DNA from: a virus
Length of the DNA: 64,000 nt
IMG/VR virus record: IMGVR_UViG_3300010399_000008
Span: 1-64,000 of that record
Strand: one strand, 5' to 3'
A program made the translations under genes and the position numbers. Positions 25,449 through 32,845 of this stretch are shown in pieces. How positions within the stretch are numbered: position 1 is the first letter of the stretch; each line of letters starts with the position of its first letter. The notes beneath the pieces are model-generated. The model saw only the letters and a program-made list of their open reading frames with translations, made no database searches and had not been told where the DNA came from.

Positions 25449-26232
25449 CAAACAAGAAATGGCTGAACTGCAAAGGCTGGTTGAGCAGCGTCGAAAGGAA
25501 TCAGGAGTTGTGGTAAACGATCCAAAACCAGTTGCACCACGTTCGCTCCCACCGCAATTGTCTGCCGAAGAACTTGAGCGTCGAGAACAGCGTGAGCAGC
25601 ACCGGCGCCGCCAGGAAATCGAGAACGAGAAATTCAGCCGGTGGAAATCTCTTGTATCCGACCGCGGAAGCCGTTACGCGGATTGCATGATCGAAACATT
25701 CGACGCCACGACGACGGCACAAAAAAACGCGGTTGAACTTGTCAGGGAGTATTGTGCGGAGATCAGCGACAACGTGCGTGAAGGTCGCGGGGTCGTTTTG
25801 TTTGGACCTCGTGGAACCGGCAAGGATCATCTGGCGATGGCGATTTGCCGTGTGCTGATCCGCTCTGACTTCAAAGTCAAGTGGCAGAACGGAATGGATC
25901 TATTCGGCGACATTCGGGACTTGATGGATGACGATGGCGCGGTTTCGGAACGGGCATTTGTAGAGCGGATGGCGCGACCGGACGTCCTCTACTTGAGCGA
26001 TCCACTACCGCCGATCGGGAATCTAACGCAGTTTCAAGCGGCGATGTTGTTTCGGATTTTGGACAAGCGATACAGCGCCGTAAAGCCCGTGATTTGCACC
26101 GTCAACGTTGGCAGTCGCGAGGAACTTGATGGACGGATTGGCGCGCAGAACAGCGATCGGCTGCGTCACAACGCACTTGCAATTGCTTGTGACTGGGAGA
26201 GCTATCGGCAAGCCGCAAAGAAAGCTAACTGA
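25381..26232 (+). CDS. DnaC/IstB-like helicase loader ATPase
   Basis: 283 residues; ATG 25381 with AAGGA upstream (alternative ATG 25438). An N-terminal charged coiled-coil (AELQRLVEQRRKES, EELERREQREQHRRRQEI) precedes the AAA+ core: Walker A GPRGTGKDH, Walker B PDVLYLSDPLPP, sensor-like PVICTVNVGS and arginine finger region SDRLRHN. It would load the replicative helicase. No phage helicase is visible in the window, so it may load the host DnaB. Confidence 0.85.
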   Translation: MENQKQVQVRSTTQQPSVSMTSDKQEMAELQRLVEQRRKESGVVVNDPKPVAPRSLPPQLSAEELERREQREQHRRRQEIENEKFSRWKSLVSDRGSRYADCMIETFDATTTAQKNAVELVREYCAEISDNVREGRGVVLFGPRGTGKDHLAMAICRVLIRSDFKVKWQNGMDLFGDIRDLMDDDGAVSERAFVERMARPDVLYLSDPLPPIGNLTQFQAAMLFRILDKRYSAVKPVICTVNVGSREELDGRIGAQNSDRLRHNALAIACDWESYRQAAKKAN

Positions 26233-26233
26233 C

Positions 26234-26497
26234 ATGGACCTGCATTCCGACATCTTGGAAGTCATCGCATCATCCCGTTTTCCAATGTCCACAGACGACA
26301 TCTGGCAGGACGTGCGAATCTGGCCTCTGTCGCGCGGCGAGAAGATGCGAGTCGTGTCGGTCGAGGAAGTGACGATTGATCTGTCGAGCTTGGTTCACGA
26401 TGGCGAGGTGGAGTCAGTGAGCATCGTCGGCGAACAGCGGTACAGGATTCCGCGCGTTGTGAAGCACGAAGAAAAGCAAATGGAGTTGTTTCGATGA
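26234..26497 (+). CDS. Winged-helix-like small protein
   Basis: 87 residues; ATG one base after the previous stop. SDILEVIASSRFPMSTDDIW followed by VEEVTIDLSSLVHDGEVESV and a strand (RYRIPRV) resembles a winged helix. C-terminal MELFR. It lies between the helicase loader and the resolvase and overlaps the latter by four bases. Regulatory role possible. Confidence 0.72.
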   Translation: MDLHSDILEVIASSRFPMSTDDIWQDVRIWPLSRGEKMRVVSVEEVTIDLSSLVHDGEVESVSIVGEQRYRIPRVVKHEEKQMELFR

Positions 26498-26958
26498 ACT
26501 TGCTATCCGAACAAGAAACCGCAATAGCCTTCACTGTCTACGGTAAGCCGGCGCAGCAAGGCAGCAAGTCGGCAATGGTCCGTAACGGTCGAGCGATCAT
26601 GTTCGAGGCGAATGCAAAATCGAAAGCGGAGTGGCGTCAGTCGGTTGTGATGGCTGGTCAGGCTGCAATGAAAGACGGCGGACACTTGAGACTTGCCGGA
26701 CCGGTCGAGTTACGTGTCACGTTTTTCTTTCGTCGTCCGCAATCGCATTACGGCAGCGGAAAGAAAGCGGCGGTACTGAAATCATCGTCCCCGCAGCAGC
26801 ACGTTCAAACACCGGACTTAGACAAGCTCGTGCGCAACATCGGAGACTCGTTGACGGGGGTTGTGGTCAACGACGACCGGCAGATTTATTCGCTCATCGC
26901 ACGGCGCGAATGGACTGAGGATTCGGAGCGAGCGGAGATTCTAGTTCGAGAGGTTTAG
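26494..26958 (+). CDS. rusA: RusA-type Holliday junction resolvase
   Basis: 154 residues. Beta-rich start (FTVYGKPAQQGSKSAMV), then the RusA signature TPDLDKLVRNIGDSLTGVV followed by VNDDRQI, containing the catalytic Asp residues (DLD and D of NDD). Cleaves four-way junctions before packaging. Last gene of the replication operon. Confidence 0.93.
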   Translation: MNLLSEQETAIAFTVYGKPAQQGSKSAMVRNGRAIMFEANAKSKAEWRQSVVMAGQAAMKDGGHLRLAGPVELRVTFFFRRPQSHYGSGKKAAVLKSSSPQQHVQTPDLDKLVRNIGDSLTGVVVNDDRQIYSLIARREWTEDSERAEILVREV

Positions 26959-27060
26959 AGGGAACGGTATTACGGCATAGAGGACCGCAACCATGACAAC
27001 GCAGGCAGGAATTATGAACCGTGAGTTACCCAACGTTATCGGAGTACTTCGAACAGACGT

Positions 27061-27243
27061 TCAATGCTTCAGTCGTCTAGCCGCTTTCAGGATCAGATCG
27101 CGAATCCATGTACGCAATCCAGGGCCAACCTTTGCCTGTAATTCCGCGAGTTCAGCATGTGTCAGTTTGATTGTTATCGTCGCCGACTGCTTGTCCTCGG
27201 CGCTTTTCGGAGGTCGTCCGCGTTTTCTGGTGTTTTTGTTCAT
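27061..27243 (-). CDS. Small AT-hook/ribbon-helix-helix-like DNA-binding protein
   Basis: 60 residues, on - among + genes. N-terminus KRGRPPKSAEDKQ is AT-hook-like; the rest (SATITIKLTHAELAELQAKV, LRTWIRDLILKAARR) is a strand plus two helices as in Arc/RHH repressors. Divergent from the gene at 27391, with repeated elements in between, so it is a candidate repressor of the following operon. Confidence 0.7.
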   Translation of the reverse strand: MNKNTRKRGRPPKSAEDKQSATITIKLTHAELAELQAKVGPGLRTWIRDLILKAARRLKH

Positions 27244-27245
27244 GT

Positions 27246-27340
27246 CGTAAGTGTATATCGGCTAGTGCGTTCTGGGAACCCCCAAAAATACTTTGCAAAA
27301 TAAGCCGTAAGGGTATTTACGGGAACTCCCGAAAATGTAC
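27246..27340. promoter_or_regulatory. Divergent operator/promoter region with paired repeats
   Basis: Two element pairs: CGTAAGTGTAT (27246-27256) with CGTAAGGGTAT (27307-27317), and TGGGAACCCCCAAAAAT (around 27277) with CGGGAACTCCCGAAAAT (around 27320). The second copy is a near-perfect palindrome (CGGGA-AC-TCCCG). TACAAT with TTTACG 16 bases upstream could be the + promoter. Confidence 0.45.
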
Positions 27341-27390
27341 AATGCGGGTACGAAGGACGAAACGAAACCTGACTCGAAAGGACGAAACAA

Positions 27391-27690
27391 ATGACTATCG
27401 CCACCATGAACATTGACAATCTTGGAACTCTTGCTGCCAACGTTGCCATGCGAGCGGCCGCTGAATATGTCCGGGCCAATAACTTGAAGGTGCTTGATTA
27501 CGATGCCGCTACGGAATGCCTTCTGTCTTACTGCAAATCATGGATCACGATTGCACTGCGAGACGCCAAGGAAGCGATTGACTGCGGCATGATGCAAGTT
27601 GCCGAGACAACATTCAAAGCGACGATGGCTCAAGCTGGAATCGAAGCAGCGAAGGAATTTGCGTGGCCAGCCGACTACCAGCCGGCGTAG
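27391..27690 (+). CDS. Unknown small protein
   Basis: 99 residues, all-helical by composition (GTLAANVAMRAAAEYVRANN, ESCLLSYCKS-type helices, EAIDCGMMQVAETTFKATMA). First + gene after the divergent regulatory region. No family recognised. Followed by a structured 120-base gap. Confidence 0.7.
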   Translation: MTIATMNIDNLGTLAANVAMRAAAEYVRANNLKVLDYDAATECLLSYCKSWITIALRDAKEAIDCGMMQVAETTFKATMAQAGIEAAKEFAWPADYQPA

Positions 27691-27712
27691 TCGAGGTGTC
27701 CACGAAGTGAGG

Positions 27713-27794
27713 CGATGGGGCCGCGCTGCCATACGCGGCTTAAATGAGCGGAGTGGGGCGACGCCCATCGTTTCGCGTTATTTGAAATTTCAAA
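27713..27794 (+). promoter_or_regulatory. Structured leader and palindrome before csrA
   Basis: Outer stem CGATGGG (27713-27719) with CCCATCG (27764-27770) encloses GCCGCG/CGCGGC (27720-27725, 27734-27739) and a GC-rich arm (GGGC..GCCC). A perfect palindrome TTTGAAATTTCAAA lies at 27781-27794, just upstream of the ribosome site GAGGTGAG. Could be an operator or an mRNA element. Confidence 0.45.
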
Positions 27795-27810
27795 CACAGT
27801 GAGGTGAGCA

Positions 27811-27987
27811 ATGTTAGTCCTGTCGAGAAAAGAGGGTGAGCGACTTTATGTTGGCGACGACATCGTCATATACGTAAACGAAGCTCGGAACGGAATTGCA
27901 AGACTTGGAATCGAAGCGCCCAAGAGCGTCAAGATCCGTCGCGACGAACACTATCAAAACGACAAACGCATGGAGGCGAAACAATGA
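27811..27987 (+). CDS. csrA: CsrA, canonical form
   Basis: 58 residues (too short for simple ORF screens). MLVLSRKEGERLYVGDDIVI, GIARLGIEAPKSVKI, RRDEHY: the family layout with both RNA-binding ends (SRK near the start and Arg in IRRDEH). Carbon storage regulators bind GGA-containing hairpins and block or stabilise mRNAs. As the second CsrA homologue in this genome, its presence suggests the phage reshapes post-transcriptional control. ATG with GAGGTGAG; stop overlaps the next gene. Confidence 0.92.
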   Translation: MLVLSRKEGERLYVGDDIVIYVNEARNGIARLGIEAPKSVKIRRDEHYQNDKRMEAKQ

Positions 27988-28901
27988 GCGTTCCATTACC
28001 AAATCATCCGAACTTCAAGAATCTTACCGGTCAACGCTTTGGCCGGTTGGTCGTTGTCGAATTCGCAGGAAGGGTGCCTGCCGGACGGCAAACACATTCC
28101 CAGTGGAGGCTGAAGTGTGATTGTGGGAGAGAGCACATCACACTTGGGACTAACCTGAACAACGGTACGTGCAAGAGTTGTGGTTGTCTTGCGGAGGAAT
28201 CTCGCCGTGAATCAAACCGTACACACGGACAACATGGCACTCGGCTTTACACCATTTGGAACGGAATGCGTGAGAGGTGTCACAATGTCAGTGACGACAA
28301 GTCGTACAAGCAATACGGAGCAAAGGGAATAACTGTTTGCGACGAATGGCGGTACTCCTTCGAGGCATTTTACGAATGGTCAATGGCAAATGGTTATCGG
28401 GATGATTTAACCATCGACCGATTCCCACATCGCCAGGGCAACTACGAACCAAGCAACTGCCGCTGGGCAACAATTACGGAGCAGGCTCGCAACAAAGATT
28501 CTGTGATTGTCATTACTGCGTTCGGCGAATCGAAGACCGCGATTGAATGGGCGCAAGATCCAAGGTCGGTTGTCGGGCAAGGTACGATCCGCGGACGAGT
28601 CAATAAAGGCTGGGATCATGAGAAGGCGATAACGACGCCGACGAAGATTCCCGCATTCAACCTGGATCACATCACCGCGTTTGGTGAAACAAAGTCGATG
28701 GCCGAGTGGTCGCGTGATCCCCGGTGCGTTCCGAACTACCGGGCGCTTGTGAAACGCATTAGACGCGGATTCACACCGGAACAGGCAATAACTCTGCCTC
28801 TGTCGTCCGGTCATCTATACGAGAAGGCTTTTGGTGTCAGTGACCGAAAGTCGGCTGTTGTGTTGGCTAAAGGCAGCGGAATTGAGAGAGGGACATCGTG
28901 A
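27984..28901 (+). CDS. HNH/AP2-like phage DNA-binding protein with C-terminal repeats
   Basis: 305 residues. N-terminal LTGQRFGRLVVVEFAGR and CDCGREHITLG, with CKSCGCL, then YTIWNGMRERCHNVSDDKSY, YGAKGITVCDEWRYSFEAF and NYEPSNCRWAT: the well-known phage HNH-related/AP2-containing family. From residue 170 two repeats (ITAFGESKTAIEWAQDP and ITAFGETKSMAEWSRDP, about 55 residues apart) form a recurring DNA-binding module. Likely a homing or restriction-like DNA-binding enzyme. Catalysis not certain. Confidence 0.82.
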   Translation: MSVPLPNHPNFKNLTGQRFGRLVVVEFAGRVPAGRQTHSQWRLKCDCGREHITLGTNLNNGTCKSCGCLAEESRRESNRTHGQHGTRLYTIWNGMRERCHNVSDDKSYKQYGAKGITVCDEWRYSFEAFYEWSMANGYRDDLTIDRFPHRQGNYEPSNCRWATITEQARNKDSVIVITAFGESKTAIEWAQDPRSVVGQGTIRGRVNKGWDHEKAITTPTKIPAFNLDHITAFGETKSMAEWSRDPRCVPNYRALVKRIRRGFTPEQAITLPLSSGHLYEKAFGVSDRKSAVVLAKGSGIERGTS

Positions 28902-28999
28902 CTAAATCACTACGCTTGCCGTCACCGTGTCCACAAGTCGAGTTACCGAAGACGGTATTCGAGTCGAGTGAGTTCGATCAATTGGTGGAGTACCTATGA
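28898..28999 (+). CDS. 33-residue leader-like small protein
   Basis: GTG in a GTGA overlap with the previous gene and ATGA overlap with the next. Sequence is Pro/Ser/Val-rich then acidic (VFESSEFDQLVEYL). Either a real micro-gene or a translational link between neighbours. No family. Confidence 0.5.
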   Translation: MTKSLRLPSPCPQVELPKTVFESSEFDQLVEYL

Positions 29000-29262
29000 G
29001 CAATTCTTTACGAGGTCGCTTTTACTGGGGTAGTGCGTATCGTGACTTTCGTGGCGCCAAAGGCGGACCAGATGACTGCGAGTTGTTGGTTGATGGTGTC
29101 GTGACTTCAGAACCCGTTGACTTCGTGGATACCGAAGCTGGGATGTATCGAGTCCTCGACAAAGAAAGTGACGGTTCATTCCGTCTCACGCGAGACCTGT
29201 CTGAAATTTCGAGGACGGTGAAGGCCGGGAAGTTGGAGTTGAGGAAGCGATGCGAGAAGTAG
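28996..29262 (+). CDS. Unknown small protein
   Basis: 88 residues, beta-rich and charged (GRFYWGSAYRDFRGAKGGPD, DFVDTEAGMYRVLDKESDGS, FRLTRDLSEISRTVKAGKLE). ATGA overlap. Looks like a small globular protein with a barrel-like pattern. No family recognised. Confidence 0.68.
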   Translation: MSNSLRGRFYWGSAYRDFRGAKGGPDDCELLVDGVVTSEPVDFVDTEAGMYRVLDKESDGSFRLTRDLSEISRTVKAGKLELRKRCEK

Positions 29263-29308
29263 TGGGACCATAACTATTTAGATCAACAAAGTCGACAAGG
29301 AGCAGGAC

Positions 29309-29524
29309 GTGTCAAAAGAGTCGAGCGCTGGTAGTGGCGGGATTGGATTCACTGGCCTGCTGACCATTGTCTTCATCACGCTCAAGTTGTGCGGGGTGAT
29401 TAACTGGTCGTGGTGGTGGGTGCTCGCACCAATCTGGATCACGGTTGGAATCCTGCTCGCCATCGTTGCATTTTGTTTTGTAATGGCGGCGGTCAATGGA
29501 GAGTTTAGTCGGCAGCGACGGTGA
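29309..29524 (+). CDS. Small two-helix membrane protein
   Basis: 71 residues, GTG start. Two hydrophobic segments: GFTGLLTIVFITLKLCGVI (13-31) and a longer WWWVLAPIWITVGILLAIVA stretch continuing to residue 60, then a basic end. Holin-like topology but far from the other lysis-type genes. Ribosome site AAGGAG. Confidence 0.68.
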   Translation: MSKESSAGSGGIGFTGLLTIVFITLKLCGVINWSWWWVLAPIWITVGILLAIVAFCFVMAAVNGEFSRQRR

Positions 29525-29561
29525 ACATCGGTGCTATCACAAAAGTAGATAGGTGATTTCG

Positions 29562-30053
29562 ATGGATCAAATATCGCAGCGACCGCCGATGGGGCGCCCG
29601 AAGAAACCAGACAAAATCGACCGACCAGAAACGCTCTACGTTCGCTTATCGCGTTGGGAGAAGTTGGAGATCCTCAAAGGCGCCAAAGGCAGCAGCGTTG
29701 TCGAGTGGTGCCGCAGGACGCTATTAGGCGCGGCTGGGCGCCATAAGGCGCAGTCAGATGAAATCGGAAGGCTGTCGGCGGCTGTCGAGTTTTACAAGAA
29801 CGCTTTCCAGCAGAGTCGGTCGCAGGGTGGTGAATGTCCAAAACCCGATATGGTTCCTGCCAGGATCCGCTTGCCAATTCGAATTGCAGGTGACTGGCCG
29901 ATTGGACACGACACCCAAGTTGGTCCTGGCGATTTCGATTGTGAATGCAACCAGTACGGAGCGATCAGCGTTAAGGCAGAGAACGGAGAGTTGCTCGGGG
30001 TGATGTTATACGAGTGTGACATTTTGGAGTGGAAGCCAAACGACAAGCTGTAA
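29562..30053 (+). CDS. AT-hook plus RHH-like DNA-binding protein
   Basis: 163 residues; ATG 29562 behind AGGTG. MGRPKKPDKIDRPETLYVRL then SRWEKLEILKGAKGSSVVEW and CRRTLLGAAGRHK: AT-hook-like start and a strand-helix-helix as in RHH regulators, similar in plan to the - strand protein at 27061. The C-terminal half (RIRLPIRIAGDWPIGHDTQV, NGELLGVMLYECDILEW) is beta-rich and may be a sensor or effector domain. Confidence 0.7.
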   Translation: MDQISQRPPMGRPKKPDKIDRPETLYVRLSRWEKLEILKGAKGSSVVEWCRRTLLGAAGRHKAQSDEIGRLSAAVEFYKNAFQQSRSQGGECPKPDMVPARIRLPIRIAGDWPIGHDTQVGPGDFDCECNQYGAISVKAENGELLGVMLYECDILEWKPNDKL

Positions 30054-30090
30054 ACAGCGATGGCATTCATAGATACCAAAAGGACTTGTG

Positions 30091-30444
30091 ATGATTACTC
30101 AGAAAACCGCAGCCGACATCTGGCACTGTTACCGTGAGATTTCGGCATCCGAAAAGTTGCTGGCGGATATGGCGAAAGAAAAAAAGAACAACCGAGACGA
30201 TCAGCACTCACCGAGCCTGCGCGATGCTTTCGGCCGGCGGCGATGCTTACAACTCGGAGTTCCTTCCGGCGAAGACGGGCATCGGCTATTCCAAGTCGCT
30301 GAGGATCTAGCAGAGTCAGTCATCCGCGCACATATCGCTAAAAAGCGAGCGGAACTTGTCGAGACAAACGAACGAGCCCGGATCGAACTGGACACACCGG
30401 AAGCTGTCGCAGCGGCCGTTCCCGATAGCGAAGGAGACGAGTGA
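30091..30444 (+). CDS. Unknown helical protein
   Basis: 117 residues; ATG 30091 with AAAGGA (a GTG at 30088 is an alternative). Helical and charged (DIWHCYREISASEKLLADMA, EDLAESVIRAHIAKKRAELV). One-base overlap with the next gene. No family recognised. Confidence 0.65.
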   Translation: MITQKTAADIWHCYREISASEKLLADMAKEKKNNRDDQHSPSLRDAFGRRRCLQLGVPSGEDGHRLFQVAEDLAESVIRAHIAKKRAELVETNERARIELDTPEAVAAAVPDSEGDE

Positions 30445-30686
30445 TGGCAAAGGCACGCTGGAAGGTGATCGTTGAATTTACTGGTGATGATGGTGAGGGC
30501 GATGGCGAGGACACGACGGTCGTTTCGCAAACTGGCAGTTGTGATACATGCGAAACACAGGAGCCGCGAGCTGTAAACGAACTGGTCGCGATCACGATGC
30601 ACTTTGTATTGCGAGCCTTGATGGAAAGCGGCGAAATGGTATGTCCGTCATCAATGGCAGGATCGATCCAAGCATTTGGCGACTGA
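30444..30686 (+). CDS. Unknown small protein with CxxC
   Basis: 80 residues; TGATG overlap. RWKVIVEFTGDDGEGDGEDT then TGSCDTCETQEPRAV and a hydrophobic helix (ELVAITMHFVLRALMESG). A single CxxC, so metal binding is possible only as a dimer. Unknown role. Confidence 0.65.
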   Translation: MAKARWKVIVEFTGDDGEGDGEDTTVVSQTGSCDTCETQEPRAVNELVAITMHFVLRALMESGEMVCPSSMAGSIQAFGD

Positions 30687-30722
30687 GTGCAGAGTTGATA
30701 CGCATCGGTACTTGGAGATGAC

Positions 30723-31166
30723 ATGAAAAATAATCTAACGACAAACGATCCGATTGGATGGTACGAGTGCCGTTTTCTGAAAAACCCGCCAGAATTTCGA
30801 GTCGCTCGCTGGTGGGACGGCAGTCACCTGTTCTCAACACCGCATTACTCCAACACGAGTTGCGACAGTCGGGAGTACACGGAGTTTGTGCCACTGCTGG
30901 CGACGGACGGCGATGACGAACCGGATACTCGCACGAACCGCGATAAGGCTTCTGCGATCGTCTCATGGCTTGGGGATCAGAAATACGGTGGCGCGCCGCT
31001 GCTGCACGCCATTGTGTGCTGTGACTACGCGAGCCAACAACATTTGATTGATGCGGTTGCCAGGATCATTCAGGACGGCACGGTGTATTGCCACGAATGC
31101 AGCAAGGCAGGTAGTGCAGACCGGGCTATCTATCACGAGCCGCCGATTTGTAAACAGGGAATCTAA
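30723..31166 (+). CDS. Unknown protein with C-terminal zinc-ribbon-like end
   Basis: 147 residues. N-terminus GWYECRFLKNPPEFRVARWW with strand pattern; middle DKASAIVSWLGDQKYGG; end VYCHECSKAGSADRAIYHEP with further Cys. A possible CxxC/H...C metal site. No family recognised. Confidence 0.68.
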   Translation: MKNNLTTNDPIGWYECRFLKNPPEFRVARWWDGSHLFSTPHYSNTSCDSREYTEFVPLLATDGDDEPDTRTNRDKASAIVSWLGDQKYGGAPLLHAIVCCDYASQQHLIDAVARIIQDGTVYCHECSKAGSADRAIYHEPPICKQGI

Positions 31167-31193
31167 TCCGCCAGAAGTTACCAGGAGTGAGAA

Positions 31194-31448
31194 ATGGCGA
31201 AGCCGAAGACATCAATATCTCAACGGTTGCGGAACTTGAAGCAGCGAGAGCGTGAACTCGAAAACCAAATTAGGGACTCGCGGATTCGAGGCGTGATCTC
31301 GATCCTACAGACAGCAATTCACCACGTTGAGGATTTGCGCGGTTTTGTGCCAAGTAACCGCATTAACGATTGCGTCAAAATCAAGCGACTGATCGCAGAC
31401 TTAGAGAGTGACCTGCTGCGCACCGAACGCAAAGGAAGATCCCGGTGA
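31194..31448 (+). CDS. Coiled-coil small protein
   Basis: 84 residues. Basic helical protein: QRLRNLKQRERELENQIRDS heptad-like start, then ISILQTAIHHVEDLR and KRLIADLESDLLRTERKG. Overlaps the next gene by four bases. Likely a dimer; function unknown. Confidence 0.65.
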   Translation: MAKPKTSISQRLRNLKQRERELENQIRDSRIRGVISILQTAIHHVEDLRGFVPSNRINDCVKIKRLIADLESDLLRTERKGRSR

Positions 31449-31612
31449 AACAGATATTTCCGAGAGCGAACGACCAGGACCACGCCGGAGGCTGGACGAT
31501 TGACACTGAGTTTTTGAGCACGATCAAAGATTCGTCAGAGGATATTCCGTGTATGGAAGTTGTCGAGGCAGTGCTGCTGGAGGCGGAAAAGCTAATCGGA
31601 GCCACGCCATGA
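31445..31612 (+). CDS. Unknown 55-residue protein
   Basis: GTG in a GTGA overlap; stop in an ATGA overlap with the next. MKQIFPRANDQDHAGGWTID then acidic helix (CMEVVEAVLLEAEKLIG). Short but in a run of coupled genes. No family. Confidence 0.58.
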   Translation: MKQIFPRANDQDHAGGWTIDTEFLSTIKDSSEDIPCMEVVEAVLLEAEKLIGATP

Positions 31613-31815
31613 TCGACCTGAAGGAAGCCAAGACAGCCTCATTTCGCCTGCGTTGGTGGGCGGAACACGGAGGCGCTGATGCTCCCGAGGAATTCAAGCA
31701 GTTCGCACGCCTGATAGATGCGATGGCGGAGGAACTGGTGCGGCTGCGAGAAGCACTGCGGATGCTGAAAGAATATCAAGAGACGCGAAACAGCGCGACG
31801 GACGGGAAGACATGA
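31609..31815 (+). CDS. Unknown helical protein
   Basis: 68 residues; ATGA overlaps on both sides. KTASFRLRWWAEHGGADAP then helices EFKQFARLIDAMAEELVRLR and EALRMLKEYQ. Resembles small phage proteins of dispensable early regions. Confidence 0.62.
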   Translation: MIDLKEAKTASFRLRWWAEHGGADAPEEFKQFARLIDAMAEELVRLREALRMLKEYQETRNSATDGKT

Positions 31816-32021
31816 ACGACCTGGAAGGCATTGAGGAGCGAATCGACTGGATGAAGACCGCCGAGATGCGTGGGGCGTTCAAGGAGGTGGTGAGTCGTTG
31901 GAAATGGTGCGAGGAAAATCCGCACGCGGCGGCCAGCGTGTTTCTTCAGGTGTCGTACAACGGCGGAAGTGCGGCGGATCTGATCGATTCAAAGCGAGCC
32001 AGCGAAGTCGGAGGACGGTGA
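31812..32021 (+). CDS. Unknown small protein
   Basis: 69 residues; ATGA overlap at start and one-base overlap at end. Helical (GIEERIDWMKTAEMRGAFKE, VVSRWKWCEENPHAAASVF). No family recognised. Confidence 0.62.
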   Translation: MNDLEGIEERIDWMKTAEMRGAFKEVVSRWKWCEENPHAAASVFLQVSYNGGSAADLIDSKRASEVGGR

Positions 32022-32305
32022 TGACAGCTCAATGGACAGCAGATTGCCGGGGCTTGTTCGATGGGAACGAGACCGACGATGGCTCAATGGCTTGGCGCGT
32101 TGGCATTCGCGCCTTCCGAACAAGTTTCACAATTCAATTTGGTAGACGTGTTGACGCGGAGCGAGCTGCAGCGTGGCTCAATGCAAATGTGCCGCTTCCC
32201 AGTACATGCACAAGAGTGGAGCAGGCGCGCGAGATTATCGAGGCGAGATTTCCAAACAGACAAGAACTGCACCGGCGAATTATTGCAGAGTGCTGCGCGT
32301 GGTAG
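32021..32305 (+). CDS. Unknown small protein
   Basis: 94 residues; GAGGACGG precedes the ATG. Beta start (DGSMAWRVGIRAFRTSFTIQ) then helices (DAERAAAWLNANV, RVEQAREIIEARFPNRQEL). Possibly an Arc-like or enzyme-fragment fold; not assigned. Confidence 0.65.
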   Translation: MTAQWTADCRGLFDGNETDDGSMAWRVGIRAFRTSFTIQFGRRVDAERAAAWLNANVPLPSTCTRVEQAREIIEARFPNRQELHRRIIAECCAW

Positions 32306-32355
32306 CGATGCATCCACTAGTTGGACCATGACTTAGGAGATCAAGGTAGTCGAGT

Positions 32356-32604
32356 ATGACGCCTGAAGAACAAATCAAAAAACTCCGTAGCGAGCTGGCC
32401 GGAAGGAATCGTGAGAACCACGAAATGCGCGAGGCATTGATTGATTACTACGTGGCCGAAACTGAGTACGAGTTGCTCGGCTCGCCGGCACGTTACGGCA
32501 AGTACGACTTGGCATCAAAGGCCCTGATTGCATTGGCGAGGCGGCTGGCCGAACAGAAGCAAAAGACCAAGCGACCAGCGAAAGCGAAGTCCCTGTTCTC
32601 ATGA
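32356..32604 (+). CDS. Coiled-coil small protein
   Basis: 82 residues. EEQIKKLRSELAGRNRENHE heptads, then LIDYYVAETEYELLGSPARY and a basic tail (EQKQKTKRPAKAKS). ATGA overlap with the following zinc-ribbon gene. Unknown role. Confidence 0.65.
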   Translation: MTPEEQIKKLRSELAGRNRENHEMREALIDYYVAETEYELLGSPARYGKYDLASKALIALARRLAEQKQKTKRPAKAKSLFS

Positions 32605-32783
32605 AAGGCGAGTGGAAAAAATGCCGCGACTGCGACGAACAGGTTTGGATAGTCGAGCCGGACGAGGAGCCGCTGTGCCCGGAGCATTACCAAGCCGAGC
32701 ACTTCGACGACGACGGAACGATGGACATGCGGGACGATCCGCTGCCAGGACAGAAATGGTTTGCCCAGTTTGACGAGAGATAG
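32601..32783 (+). CDS. Zinc-ribbon microprotein
   Basis: 60 residues. KKCRDCDEQVWIVEPDEEPL then CPEHYQAEHF gives CxxC...CxxH, a compact zinc site, followed by a very acidic end. Unknown function; one of several such microproteins in this region. Confidence 0.66.
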   Translation: MKGEWKKCRDCDEQVWIVEPDEEPLCPEHYQAEHFDDDGTMDMRDDPLPGQKWFAQFDER

Positions 32784-32845
32784 GTGATTGGTTAACTCGT
32801 CTAGCAGGTTAACCAGGAAGGACATTTTGAGAGGAATTGTCAACC

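Noticed and set aside
26993-27250. A + strand frame beginning just after rusA
   Set aside because: It is opposite the AT-hook/RHH gene on -, which has a clear domain, and its residues are shadow-like.
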